A stretch of DNA of 64,000 nt from Nymphaea colorata (taxonomy: Eukaryota > Streptophyta > Magnoliopsida > Nymphaeales > Nymphaeaceae): positions 12,885,214 through 12,949,213 of the forward strand of contig NC_045143.1 of assembly GCF_008831285.2 (NCBI RefSeq), read 5' to 3'. The position numbers and the translations under genes are program-made. Under the pieces are notes generated by a model. That model was not told where the DNA came from, did no database searches, and saw only the letters and a program-made list of their open reading frames with translations. How positions within the stretch are numbered: position 1 is the first letter of the stretch; each line of letters begins with the position of its first letter. This document shows, piece by piece, positions 23,022-34,578 of this stretch.

Positions 23022-23742
23022 TCGATTGATTTTGCCGCCAAGTATAAGTAAGTTTGTGTTTACTGCCTGATTTAGATCGATTTAGCATGATTTAGTGTCG
23101 GTGCCGATATTGCCAGTTTCAGTTTATTTTGTCTCCCCAAAACCGTGAGGTCCCTCATCTGAACCTAATTGATGGTTAGTTGTTGAAGCTGATCATGTCA
23201 ATGAAAACCATGTACAAGAATTACATAGTCATCATCTGTAGATTGCAGGCATTTGTTACCCCTTCTTTATCAAGTGCCAAGCATGCTTTTTAAATGGCAA
23301 TGCAGACTTTGACACGTCTCCACAACACTCAGACCTTATGCCTCCTTGATGAGAATGAGGCCCATGACTATCTGCACTTACTATGGAAAGTTTTCAATTC
23401 ATTTTAATAAAGAAAAATTGAACAAGTTCAGTAATTAAGACGCTTTCTCTTGTTCCTTTTTATCTAAACATGGTTCTAATGGATCATTCTCAGATGCCTC
23501 TTCTTTCTTTCGTAAATATCTAGTGCAGACATAATCCCCTATCTAAAGAACATTTCAAAAGATTTAAAAGAGAAAACCTGAGATCCTTTCTTGAGGCCCT
23601 TCGTTTTTGTCTCAATTGCTTCTAAGTGATCTTTTTGTCCTGCAATCACCATGTGGCGACCATGCAAGGAATAATACAGTTCAATTCATCTTAATAAAGA
23701 AAAATTGAACAAGTTCAATAATTAAGAAAAAAAATTGAGAGC

Positions 23743-23817
23743 CTCTATGTTGCTTAGCCATTTTTATCCGCTCTATGTTGCTTACCCATTTTTATCCGCT
23801 CTATGTTGCTTACTCTG
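23743..23817 (+). repeat. 28-bp tandem repeat, 2.7 copies
   Basis: ctctatgttgctta starts at 23743, 23771 and 23799, an exact 28-bp period with one difference between the first two units. Confidence 0.9.
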
Positions 23818-23901
23818 AGAAAAGAAGAACGATGTTTCTTTTCACTGAACTCTTGACATAAAATTGGAATTGATGGTCATCTGGGTCGCAACAGTGCCTT
23901 T

Positions 23902-23965
23902 GTATGTGCGTGTGTATTTGGAGATTTCTCTTGTAAGAGCTTATCAAGGTTAGCGGTGCCTAACA
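23902..23965 (+). repeat. Remnant of 5' LTR (3' end only)
   Basis: gtgtatttggagatttctc and aaggttagcggtg.ctaaca match the end of the 3' LTR at 26582-26801 with several changes. Upstream the similarity stops. Confidence 0.65.
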
Positions 23966-23966
23966 A

Positions 23967-23979
23967 TGCTATCAGAGCC
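23967..23979 (+). promoter_or_regulatory. Primer binding site-like sequence
   Basis: tgctatcagagcc, one mismatch from TGGTATCAGAGCC, one base after the LTR end at 23965. Confidence 0.6.
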
Positions 23980-24818
23980 AGGCCGTTTCCCCAGGCGATC
24001 ATCCATGGCCCTCTTCAACCATCAGATGAGGTTCCAGACGATTACACGCTTCTGCAGCTGGGGTCACAGATATATGGCGTCCCCAGCCCCGGCTCTTGGA
24101 GCTCAAAACCGTTTGAGGAGTATGACGACTACATCAGCAACCTTGCGAGATTCGGATTATGGTTGTGGTGGCAGCTATTCATCTTCCTAGACAAGGAACG
24201 CTACCAGGAATTGTGCTGCCCTGAGGGAATTACCTTCTGGCCAATCTGACCCAACGAACAACCCTCCATGGTGAGAGATTGGACAACGGTTGTTGGCGAA
24301 GGAGACGACGCTGCAGTTGGTCGACCGAGTCTTGATGCTATTAGAACAAGGCGAGCAGAACTGGACGGAAGAAGATGAGGCTCCAAACCTGGTGAGGAAT
24401 GTAAATCGGAAAAAGAGGCAGACGAATTTTTGGAGACAACAAGGGAGGTCGTTTGTGCCCATACCTTGTCGAGTCAAAATGTTAGCCTCAGAGATAGTGG
24501 GCAAGAGAAGGATGCTCTTCCTGTCGGAGGCGTCCTCATATTCCGATCGCTGTTGGAGGAAGCGCCCATTGAAATCGTCGAGTACATTAGAGCTTCAGGG
24601 GGTTGGTTCAACCATCTAACAAGGACGCATTCATCATAAAAAAACCAAGGTATGCACCATTCTCCTAAAGTTTCGATTGAAACCTCGTGCTAGCAGGAAG
24701 AACGGGTGGAATTCACTAGTGGTAGGGAGAAGCAGACATCGACCGAGCACTGTGTGTCTCGGCCTCTGTTTTTTGTGCGTATGAGGACCGTGTAATTCAG
24801 CCAGGGAAACCTCCATGG

Positions 24819-25322
24819 GTGAAGAGCACGAACAGTCAGGTGGCCAACGAGGAGTCAGGGTTGATAAGCCAAGGAAGGCAGCGAGGCTTGAGGGAACAAA
24901 CATCTACTAAGGTACTGCTATCTGATATTATAATTGATGATCTTGTTCCCTTGGAGAAGAAGTACAAAATAGTTGTCGCTGTTAGATTCCCTCATTCAAA
25001 AATGGATAGCGAGAAGATCCTGGAGGCCATTCAACAGAGCAGGGGAAGCGCATCTTCTGTAGTAAAGAATGCTTATGTACTAATACGGAGGGCCGCTGTC
25101 ATTCATATTGAGCCTACAGGTAAAACTTGGGCAGACACTTCAGCGAATGATCATCTCGAAGGTTGGGTAGAGATAGCCCTTCTATCTTATGGTCATGAAC
25201 CAGGCAACCCTCAAGACACACAGAAAGTTATAGTGAACAATTTCAGCATGAAACCAAGACATTTTATGCCAGGTGTCAAGGAGTGTCTTGATGAACTAGC
25301 TAAGGGCTGGAAGGCAGACTAG
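24819..25322 (+). pseudogene. Unidentified 167-codon open frame inside the element
   Basis: The frame is open from a GTG to TAG and reads like real protein (for example DDLVPLEKKYKIVVAVRFPH and GWVEIALLSYGHEPG, mixed charge, no low complexity). I do not recognise the family. No ATG starts it, and it lies between the PBS side of the element and a captured formin fragment on the same strand. A second captured host exon or cDNA piece is possible, or a decayed element-specific gene. It ends ..LAKGWKAD before TAG, immediately ahead of the formin section. Confidence 0.35.
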
Positions 25323-25380
25323 CAGCTGTCTTCATACCTGAATTCAGACGTCAAGGACTGCCACTGCAAAAAATGAAGAT

Positions 25381-26330
25381 GAACTTGCTTTCGATTGAAC
25401 TACATGGTAATGAACTCAGCGTCGAGCTAATTCAAACCTTATTGAAGATGGAACCAACTTCTGAAGAAGAGTCTAAGCATAGGGCCTATACTGGGGGAAC
25501 TGTCACAGCTAGGGCCTGCTGAACGGTTTCTTAAGGCATTGGTGGACATACCTTTTGCCTTTAAGCAGCTTGATGCATGGTTTTTTATGGGTACTTTGCA
25601 GAGGAAATGATTAACATTAAAGCATCCTTTATTACTTTAGAGGCAACTTGTGAAGAACTCAAAGGCAATCATTTTTTTAGGAAACTCCTGGAAGCTGTCC
25701 AAACAAACTGGAAGCGCATGAATGATGGGACCTTCCATGGTGGTGCTAAAGCATTCAAACTTGACACTATTAAAATTGGCTGATGTAAAATGAACAGATG
25801 GGAAAACAACTCCGTTGCACTTTGTTGTTCAAGAGATTATACGATCTGAAGGTGTCCGTGCAGCAAGGGCAACTAGAGGAAGTGAGAGTATGCCCAGCCT
25901 GAATTCTGAGCAAAATTTAGAAAATGCACCCTTTGAGATGGAAGATCATTTCCAAAGCTTGCGCTTACAAGTAGGATTTGGGCTTGGAATGAGCGTGAAG
26001 ATGCAAAAAAGGCAGCAGCAATTGATGCTGACATGTTAACAAGTAGTGTCAAAACTTGGTGGTATGCTGCTAAAACAAAGAAATTTTTGGACTCAGAGAT
26101 GCAAGGCATAGAAGAAAATGGGCACTTTGTACAAACTCTTCCACATTTTGTAGAGCATGTAAAAAATGAAATTACATGGTTGCAGTCCGAGGAAAAAAGG
26201 ATAGTCACTGGTGAAGGGAACAACAGATAATTTTCATGGAAATGCTGCAAAGGATGAGGGTTTAAGGATGTTCATCATAGTTCAGGACTTTTTGCATATG
26301 TTGGATAAAGCATCTAAAGGTTCCATGTAA
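25381..26330 (+). pseudogene. Captured formin FH2-domain fragment (class I plant formin type)
   Basis: Conserved FH2 blocks appear in the right order across three frames. ELIQTLLKMEPTSEEE is followed by LGPAERFLKALVDIPFAF and EEMINIKASFITLEATCEEL. Then come RMNDGTFHGGAKAFKLD, LHFVVQEIIRSEGVRAARAT and DAKKAAAIDADMLTSSV. The last two are TKKFLDSEM with EKRIVTG, and FHGNAAKDEGLRMF to a TAA at 26328-26330. In a working formin this domain nucleates and elongates actin filaments. Here frameshifts and stops break it at least four times and the N-terminal half of FH2 is absent. The blocks abut without intron sequence, which suggests capture from spliced mRNA. It shares the strand of the surrounding LTR element. 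Confidence 0.88.
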
Positions 26331-26581
26331 AGATTCCATGAACCAGGCCACTGGCTTGCATTTATTTGTGGTGCTGTCTTGAGCTAATTGTGAGGAAGCT
26401 TCTGAGTACGAGGAGCAGGTTTTCAAGAGTGCACTTACACTATCAAGACTACTGTTGAGACAGGTTCATACAGTTGGTGGACCACCTTGTCTGGCCGAAA
26501 GCAAGGAAACAATTTTCAATGTCTGCATTCATTTCCCATGCTCACACCTTGAGGACAAGGTGTTTTTCAAGGGAGGAGTAC

Positions 26582-26801
26582 TGTTAGGGACCTGGTCCTG
26601 GGTTGTGGGTCAGGCCCCTTAGACTGACCCAGGAACAGGTATAAATAAGGGTTGGGCAGCTGTAATTAGAGGATGGCAGAACATATCGGGCGTCCTTCTG
26701 GGAGGAGAAACCCTAATCTGGAGATTAGGGTTGAGAGTATGCTTGTGTATTTGGGGATTTCTCTTGTACTAAGGGTTTTCCAAGGTTAGCGGTGGTTAAC
26801 A
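26582..26801 (+). repeat. 3' LTR of the non-autonomous element
   Basis: 220 bp with TGTTA/TAACA terminal inverted repeats. It contains a TATA-like tataaataa (about 26640-26648) and a duplicated agggtt/ccctaatc hairpin (about 26706-26730), and follows a purine-rich tract. Confidence 0.75.
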
Positions 26802-28164
26802 ATTTCTTATCATGTTTATTTCTTTATAGGCATCTTTTCATGCTTAAGTCATATGTTCACAATAAAAGCCATCTAGAAGGTTTAATTGCTGAAGGTTATT
26901 TAATTAGCAGAAAAATGTCCAACATTTTGTTCAAAGCATGATGCTAAAACTCAATTTACATGAGCTGGAAGGAACAATGATGGTAACTTTAGAGATGATG
27001 ATGAAACATATACATTGTTCAGAAAAGGTCGTATCACAGGAAAGGAACAATCAATTTTACCAGATATAGAGTGACAAAAGCAAATCCATCAATGTGTACT
27101 ATTTAATATTGAATCAATCATGCCATATATCAGGTAAGAATTATATTCTTATTTTTAATTGAATTTTATTCAACTTACATTCCTAAGCATGCTTGGCTTT
27201 TTATTGAAGGAAACAATTGTTAGTGTAGTTGATTTGACTAAATGGTATGGTATGGAATTTGGAAAGTCTGTTCAAGTTAAGGCATTAGTATTACAAGGCT
27301 AGATTTTCTCTATAATAACTTAGAATGATAGTAAACTTTTGAACTCCTTGTAGCTATAGGCATTGTATGCCTTTGGCAAACAAGAACTTGGTGCTCTTCT
27401 CTACTTTATTTATATTATAAATTATGAGCAAATGAGAAGGTTCTGTTAGTTTTTTCCCATTGCGTGGCGTGATCAGCTCTTCTATTTTGAATTACTTTCT
27501 GAAAGAATTTGAGCTACATATTGCACTTAATAAGGAGGGTGGAACGTCAAGTTGAGTAGCTTGGACTCAACTTGGTAAAGCTTGTTTCAAGCCTGAGTTT
27601 GAGGCAACTCTTTCAACAAATGAGTCAAGTTTTTGACTTTGTACAATAACTTATTTATTAAACCAAGTCAAGCTTGAGCTCATTGAAGTCGATTTGATAA
27701 AGCTCAACCTGGCTTTTGGGTGGCCCATTGACCTTATGCCCTTGGATGTTTCAAATATTGACATCCTTAGATGCCCTTTCCTTGTGACCTGGACTCCCCA
27801 TTTAATTCTTTTGGCCTGCCAAGGATGCAAAGAAAGAGATTAAAAAGGAAAGAAAAGACTATTTAATAATTTAATTTATTACCAAGAAACAAAAAGACTT
27901 GCAACAATGGCTGACGTTAATTTCTCCCTCTCCCCTTCATTATATAAATGGTAGGATGCTGACTGACATTAATTACTCCTTCTTTCTCTCCCACGTTAGT
28001 TACTTGCTTTTTCTCTCTCTTTGTCTTCTCTCTGTGCCATTATTCCAGTTGTTCTTTTTTGTCACTTGGGTGCCTTGATATTGAAGTTGGTGGCCTTGTT
28101 TCTCTCTATACAAGACCTGTGTTTCTTGGGCTGAGAAAAAAAAGGGAAGAGAAACTATAGTTGG
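26802..28164. other. AT-rich intergenic sequence, no gene seen
   Basis: No open frame or motif of note. Near 27540-27730 there is a stretch rich in aagcttgagctca-type text, common in plant repetitive DNA. A 16-base sequence gttggtggccttgttt at 28086-28101 recurs immediately after the Copia element at 33629. Confidence 0.4.
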
Positions 28165-28537
28165 TGTTAAAATATAAATCCTTCACCAACACGTTGAAGA
28201 GGAGTCTCTTAGGATTCCACCTCCTTGTAGAATGTGAAGATATTTAATGTCCTTGTAACATGTGAAGAGTCTCCTAGGATTCTATGTTGTAGTTAATATC
28301 CTTGTTATATGGGAAGTCTCCTAGGATTCTATGTTGTAGTTAATATCCTTGTAATATGTGAAGTCTCTTAGGTTTCTATGATGTAATTAATGTCCTTGGA
28401 GCTTGTGAAATCTCCTAGGATTCTACGATTGGAGACTCTTAGAATTCTGGAAATGAGATTATAAATAGAGGCCGTGCAAACCATTTTGGCTACGACTTCT
28501 TCTCCTCAGTTTCTTCTTGTTTTCATTCTCTCTCTCC

Positions 28538-28573
<36 letters not shown>

Positions 28574-28634
28574 CTCTATCTTCCTGCATGAGTGCTGTTT
28601 GCTGGTTACAGATATTGGTGCTAGATTTCTATCA
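28165..28634 (+). repeat. 5' LTR of Copia copy 2
   Basis: 470 bp, TGTTAAAATATAAA...TTTCTATCA; the microsatellite (CT)n(AT)n is longer than in its 3' LTR. Confidence 0.96.
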
Positions 28635-28646
28635 TGGTATCAGAGC
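28635..28646 (+). promoter_or_regulatory. Primer binding site (initiator Met tRNA), copy 2
   Basis: TGGTATCAGAGC directly after the 5' LTR. Confidence 0.93.
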
Positions 28647-28855
28647 GCCAGGTTACGTTATCTCTACCAAACGAAATGCCCAAACAGGTCTGATCTGGTT
28701 AGAACTCTTTTCTCATCTTGTCTCTATCCTGAATTTACTTTTGTCTTGCGCAATTCTTGTTCCTTTTTCTTCTTGCTTACCCAAGGACACATCTTGTTAT
28801 ATCGTGTCTTCTTTCCCTCTCATCTTCTACCTATATACCATTCCTTTCTGCTGTC

Positions 28856-31800
28856 ATGGAAAACCTTTCGTATTCTGGCATGTCCTCAAGTTTTCTTCCT
28901 CACCTTATTACCGAAAAACTCAACCATGAGAATTATTTGATCTGGAAAAGGCAAATCATGCCTTTCATAAGAAGTCAAGGCCTCTTTGGACATCTCGATG
29001 GTTCAACAAAGGCTCCACCAATATCCGTCTTACAGGAAATAAAAAATGAGGCAGGAGAAGTTATTGCTGTTCATGAAGACAACAATCCTGAACATGCTAT
29101 GTGGATGAGACGTGATCAAAGTCTGGTTGCGTATATTTTGTCCACTTTATCTCAACAAGTGTTACTTTCAGTTTCTGATGATTGTACTGCAGAAGAATTA
29201 TGGGAAACCCTTGCTGATACCTTTTCCCAAATATCAGAAGCTCGAATTATGTACTTAAAGAAAGAATTTCAAAATTTGAGCAAAGGTTCAACGTCTATCA
29301 TGGATTATTTGGGGCGTATTAAGGTCGTCGCAGACCAACTTGCTGCCTCAGGGAATAACATTTCTGATAAGGAAAAGGTGCAGCAAACCTTGAATGGACT
29401 TGGGCATGATTATCATGCTTTTATTACAGCTCTTGAGGTCCTTCCTGTTCTGCCTTCCTTCAACGAACTACAAGGTAAACTTCTCCAACATGAAATGAAT
29501 ATAAAAAGAGTCATTGAAAGGACTGATCAAGGGAACTCCCAAAATGTGTTGGCTATGAATGTAAAGTTTGGTAAGAGCCATGGGAACTCCAACCATGGTG
29601 GTCGTGGCATTCTACCAACACCACATAACCAAGGTATGTCTCCTTTGGATACTTCAAGAAAAATACCAATTTGTTTTCAGTGCAACAAGAAAGGACACAT
29701 GAAGGCACAATGTTGGTTTAATCCTCAAAATAAAAACAAAGGGGTAAGACATGATTATAAACAAGGAGGACAAAGTTCTAAATCCACCGCTGAAGATATG
29801 CAACAGCTATTGATGACCGCATTCTCAAAGATGACTATAAAGCAAAATGAGCAGGGAGAATGGTTCTTGGATTCAGGTGCAGCTACCCATGTGACAGGAA
29901 ATGCAGGTAAATTGACTAACTTATCCCCTCATTACGGTAGAAGTTGCATTATAACAGGTGATGGAAAATCTCATCCTATTACACATATTGGAAATGCACA
30001 TATTCCATTGTCATCCTCGTCTCTATCACTGTCTAATGTTGTTCTTGCTCCCAATATCAAAAAGAACATCATATCCATTTCTAAACTCATTGATGATACA
30101 AGCTCTTTTGTTGAATTCACACCTTCTTCTGTATATGTCAAGGACCTCCAAACGAAGAAAATGTTCGCTAGAGGGGAGCGTCAGGGGAATATGTACGTCC
30201 TCAAGGAATGTCTACCCAAGGATGGATCCACTTTTGATATAGGATTGAAGACATTTTCTCTTTCTCATAATGCGTCATCAGTGCCAAGTTCTTGCCATTT
30301 TCAATCAAAAGTAAGGGGCCCTAACCAATTTTTGGAGTCTGATTTGTGGCATAGTCGGCTAGGACACTGTGGTCGACATTTCATTGAAAAACTTGTCATA
30401 GATAGTCTCATTCCAAGATCAAGTTTACCTCTTACTTCAAGTGTCAAAAAATGTTCAAGTTGTGGACTTTGTAAGAGTCATGTTTTACCTTTCCATAATA
30501 TAAATCAAAGGGCTTTCAAACCTTTTGAAACTATTTTTTCTGATGTATGGGGGCCAGCCCCTATTGATTCTATGTCTGGGTCAAGATATTATGTCTTATT
30601 CATTGACTCTTACTCACGTTTCACCTGGATTTACTTCATGAAACACAAATCAGAAGTACCTCACATATTTCGAAACTTCTATGCCATGATTCAAACTAAA
30701 TTTTCATCCAATGTGGTGCATTTTCAATGTGATGGAGGGGGAGAATATTCCTCGCTTGATTTTATTGAATTTCTACGTGAAAAAGGGATAACTAGACAAA
30801 TTTTTTGCCCTTACACACCACAACAAAATGGTGTAGTTGAGCGGAAACATCGACATATAGTTGAAAGCACCATGAGCATGATGCATGATAATAATGTGCC
30901 CATTTCCTTGTGGACTGAAGCCTTTCATACTGCTGTATACATAATAAATTGTTTGCCTATGACACTCTTGATGTCTAAATCGCCATATTTTACACTCTTA
31001 GGCAAACAACCTGATTACAAGAACTTGAAGGTTTTTGGTTGTGTATGCTATGTTCACGTTGATGCTGCCTTGAGGAACAAGTTTCAAGACAAAGCTATTC
31101 AATGTAGATTCGTTGGATATGCTGATGAATATAAAGGTTTTCGATGCTATGATCCAACAACTAAACGTATCAAAACTTCAAGAAATGTCATTTTTGATGA
31201 ACATAGTTTTGATAATACAAATGAAATGCCTATGACCATTGAATCTTATGATCCCTGGACCAGTACACAGTTATTCAATGCAGATCCTGTTATAGAAAAT
31301 GATGTGCCTCAAAGTGAAGATTCAGAGAGAGCAATACAACCGTCGGATATGGCTCAAAGTGAAAATCAAGAAGATCCAACACAGTCATCAAGTCATCACG
31401 AAAACAATAATGAAGAACAGAGCAACGATGCACATCGGTATTTAGGTCTTATCTACAGTCGACGACTAAGGGACAGAGATGCTCACAGTGAAGAAGACAA
31501 CATGCCCCACCTTAGAAGATCCCAACGCATTCGTCATCCCATTCACAGGTGGGTTAGCTATGATTCTTTATCACTTGATTTTCAGTTATTCATGGCAAAA
31601 GTTGGCAAGGAGGAAGAACCTACTTCATTTGATCAGGCATCAAAATCACATCATTGGAGAAAGGCTATGAAAGAAGAAATGGATGCCTTGCATGAATGTG
31701 GAACATGGGAGATCGTCCCAAGGCCATACGAAAAGAACGTAGTGGGCTCCAAATGGGTATACAAAATTAAATACAAACCTGACGGCAGCATAGAAAGACA

Positions 31801-33174
31801 CAAAGCAAGGTTAGTAGCAAAAGGGTTTACACAACAATATGGAGAAGGTTATGATGAGACATTCAGCCCTGTGATCAAAATGAGAACAATTCGCGTGATT
31901 ATATCATTGACAGTTGAATATGGATGGAGACTACATCAAATGGACGTGAAGAATGCTTTTCTTCATGGTGATTTAAGGGAGGAAGTATATATGGAACAAC
32001 CTCCAGGATACACGAAAGGAGACTCTCATGCATGGGTTTGCAAACTAAGAAAATCTATTTATAGACTTAAACAGGCCTCACGTTCGTGGTTTGACAGTTT
32101 CTCTTGCAAGATTCAAGAATGTGGTTTTCGGAGATGTCCTCTAGATCACTCTCTTTTCATTTATCGAAAGGAAAACATATTTACTTTACTTCTTATATAT
32201 GTTGATGATATTGTTATCACAGACAATTCAGAAAAACACATAGAAGAAGCTAAAGTTTTGATGATGCAAAACTTCAAAATGAAAGAGCTTGGTGATTTAC
32301 GATTCTTTCTTGGAGTGGAGATTGATAGGCACAATAATCGCCTCACATTGACACAACAGAAATACACGTTGGATCTGCTGAAAAAGTCAGGTATGTCTGA
32401 TTGTAAACCTGTTGGAACTCCTAGTGTTCTAAATTAAAGACTAAGTGCTCAAGATGGGGAGTTATATGAAGATCCTACGCAATATCGAAGTATTGTTGGG
32501 GCACTTCAATATCTTACATTTACTAGACCAGATATTAATATGTTGTGAATCAAGTATCTCAATTTATGCATGCACCTAGAGATACTCACATGGATGCTGT
32601 CAAAAGAATATTAAGATATCTTAAAGGGACAGCAGGAGATGGCTTAGTTTATGGTAAGAGTGAAAATATAACTACTGGACATCAACTTATGACATTCACA
32701 GATGCAGATTGGGCTGGAGATCCCGATCAAAGAAAGTCCATTTCTGGTTTTTGTATTTTCATTGGACGTAATCTTGTGTCTTGGAGTTGTCAAAAGCAAA
32801 AGGCAGTAGCAAGATCCAGCACTGAAGCTGAATACAGATGCATGGCTGCGGGTACTGCTGAAGTTACATGGGTTAGACATTTGCTAGAAGACATTGGAGA
32901 GAAGATTAAAACATCAATGTTAATGTGCGATAATTAAAGCGCTATTAACATTGCCTTTAATCCCGTACAACATGGTCGAACAAAGCACATTGAGATTGAT
33001 CAACACTTTGTTAGACAAAAGGTGGAAGACAAGGAGATTCAGCCTATTTATGTTCGTACAGATGAACAAGTTGCAGACTTATTTACAAAAGGATTAACAA
33101 AGGAATGATTCTGGTTTCTAAAAGGCAAGTTGTACATGGTGCAAAACCATGCACAACTTGAGGGAGGGTGTTAA
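28856..33174 (+). pseudogene. Copia gag-pol polyprotein, copy 2, broken
   Basis: The frame is open from MENL (ATG 28856) for 1193 codons, through gag, protease (DSGA), integrase and most of RT (YVDD retained). A TAA at 32435-32437 replaces a CAA. A one-base deletion near 32538 shifts the frame. TAA at 32935-32937 and TGA at 33106-33108 interrupt the RNase H region, from CAA and CGA in the intact copy. RT also has YRLKQAS where the intact copy has YGLKQAS. Not able to encode RNase H in one protein. Confidence 0.95.
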
Positions 33175-33628
33175 AATATAAATCCTTCACCAGCACGTTG
33201 AAGAGGAGTCTCTTAGGATTCCACCTCCTTGTAGAATGTGAAGATATTTAATGTCCTTGTAATATGTGAAGAGTCTCCTAGGATTCTATGTTGTAGTTAA
33301 TATCCTTGTTATATGGGAAGTCTCCTAGGATTCTATGTTGTAGTTAATATCCTTGTAATATGTGAAGTCTCTTAGGTTTCTATGATGTAATTAATGTCCT
33401 TGGAGCTTGTGAAATCTCCTAGGATTCTACGATTGGAGACTCTTAGAATTCTGGAAATGAGATTATAAATAGAGGCCGTGCAAACCATTTTGGCTACGGC
33501 TTCTTCTCCTCAGTTTCTTCTTGTTTTCATTCTCTCTCTCCCTCTCTCTCTCTATATATATATATATCTCTATCTTCCTGCGTGAGTGCTGTTTTCTGGT
33601 TACAGATATTGGTGCTAGATTTCTATCA
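33169..33628 (+). repeat. 3' LTR of Copia copy 2
   Basis: 460 bp, preceded by the polypurine tract gagggaggg (33160-33168) and followed by the TSD GTTGG. Confidence 0.96.
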
Positions 33629-33904
33629 GTTGGTGGCCTTGTTTTGGTTGGATGCTAATGACAAACAAACTTACCAAGTCAAATAGAGATCTAAAATGTA
33701 TTAGCAAGTCGACCTTGAGCCCAATTTGTTGAGTTCGAGTACTCGAGCTTGAGCAGCAAGCTAAGTATTTCAGGTGTCAAACTGAGCTTCAGCTGGCCCA
33801 ACTAGAGGTCGGTTTGTCTCGTATTCACCCTAATTAATAAGCCCATAGTTGATAGTTGTCAAACTCACTGATTCGAGTCATGAGTCATTTGAGTAGGATA
33901 GGAT
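33629..33904. other. 276-bp spacer between Copia copies 2 and 3
   Basis: Unique, non-element DNA flanked by the TSDs of the two neighbouring elements (GTTGG on the left, AGGAT on the right). By eye the same 276 bp recur base for base at 43790-44065. Confidence 0.9.
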
Positions 33905-34262
33905 TGTTAAAATATAAAGCCTTCACCAGCACGTTGAAGAGGAGTCTCTTAGGATTCCACCTCCTTGTAGAATGTGTTAAAATATTTAATGTCCTTGTAA
34001 CATGTGAAGAGTCTCCTAGGATTCTATGTTATAGTTAATATCCTTGTTATATGGGAAGTCTCCTAGGATTCTATGTTGTAGTTAATATCCTTGTAATATG
34101 TGAAGTCTCTTAGGTTTCTATGATGTAATTAATGTCCTTGGAGCTTGTGAAATCTCTTAGGATTCTACGATTGGAGACTCTTAGAATTCTGAAAATGAGA
34201 TTATAAATAGAGGCCGTGCAAACCATTTTGGCTACGGCTTCTTCTCCTCAGTTTCTTCTTGT

Positions 34263-34306
<44 letters not shown>

Positions 34307-34358
34307 CCTGCGTGAGTGCTGTTTTCGGGTTACAGATATTGGTGCTACATTTCTATCA
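33905..34358 (+). repeat. 5' LTR of Copia copy 3
   Basis: 454 bp, same length and sequence as 44066-44519 as far as compared. Confidence 0.95.
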
Positions 34359-34578
34359 TGGTATCAGAGCGCCAGGTTACGTTATCTCTACCAAACGAAA
34401 TGCCCAAACAGGTCTGATCTGGTTAGAACTCTTTTCTCATCTTGTCTCTATCCTGAATTTACTTGTCTCTTGCGCAATTCTTGTTCCTTTTTCTTCTTGC
34501 TTACCAAGGACACATCTTGTTATATCGTGTCTTCTTTCCCTCTCATCTTCTACCTATATACCATTCATTTCTGCTGTC

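Larger units (their letters stand above)
22364..23901. other. Intergenic sequence with short repeats
   Basis: No confirmed gene. It contains a 145-codon open frame of doubtful status (22584-23021). A ~45-bp direct repeat with the core taataaagaaaaattgaac lies near 23400-23440 and 23690-23730. A 28-bp tandem repeat starts at 23743. Confidence 0.4.
23902..26801 (+). mobile_element. Non-autonomous LTR retrotransposon carrying host gene fragments
   Basis: A 220-bp 3' LTR (26582-26801) begins TGTTA and ends TAACA. Its last ~65 bases recur, diverged, at 23902-23965 as the remaining 3' part of the 5' LTR. Next to this is a PBS-like site, tgctatcagagcc (23967-23979), one mismatch from the initiator Met tRNA PBS. 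A purine-rich tract (caagggaggagta) precedes the 3' LTR. In frame before it is HLEDKVFFKGGV, a wording seen upstream of the 3' LTR in many plant Ty3/Gypsy elements. The 2.6-kb interior shows no CCHC, protease, RT or integrase motif; instead it holds formin-derived sequence (25381-26330) and an unidentified open frame. Most of the 5' LTR is missing or too diverged to see, so no TSD can be checked. Confidence 0.7.
28165..33628 (+). mobile_element. Full-length Ty1/Copia element, copy 2 (degenerate)
   Basis: 5464 bp with both LTRs, PBS at 28635-28646 and target duplication GTTGG (28160-28164 and 33629-33633). The LTRs differ at about five positions outside the (CT)n(AT)n microsatellite, so it is the oldest full-length member here. 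Its polyprotein carries three nonsense codons and one frameshift. The same mutations recur at 39438-43789, which is read as a second assembly copy of this element. Confidence 0.96.

Noticed and set aside
28086-28101. 16-bp repeat considered as the target duplication of copy 2
   Set aside because: The standard 5-bp duplication GTTGG directly abuts both LTR ends, so the longer match is an older local repeat.
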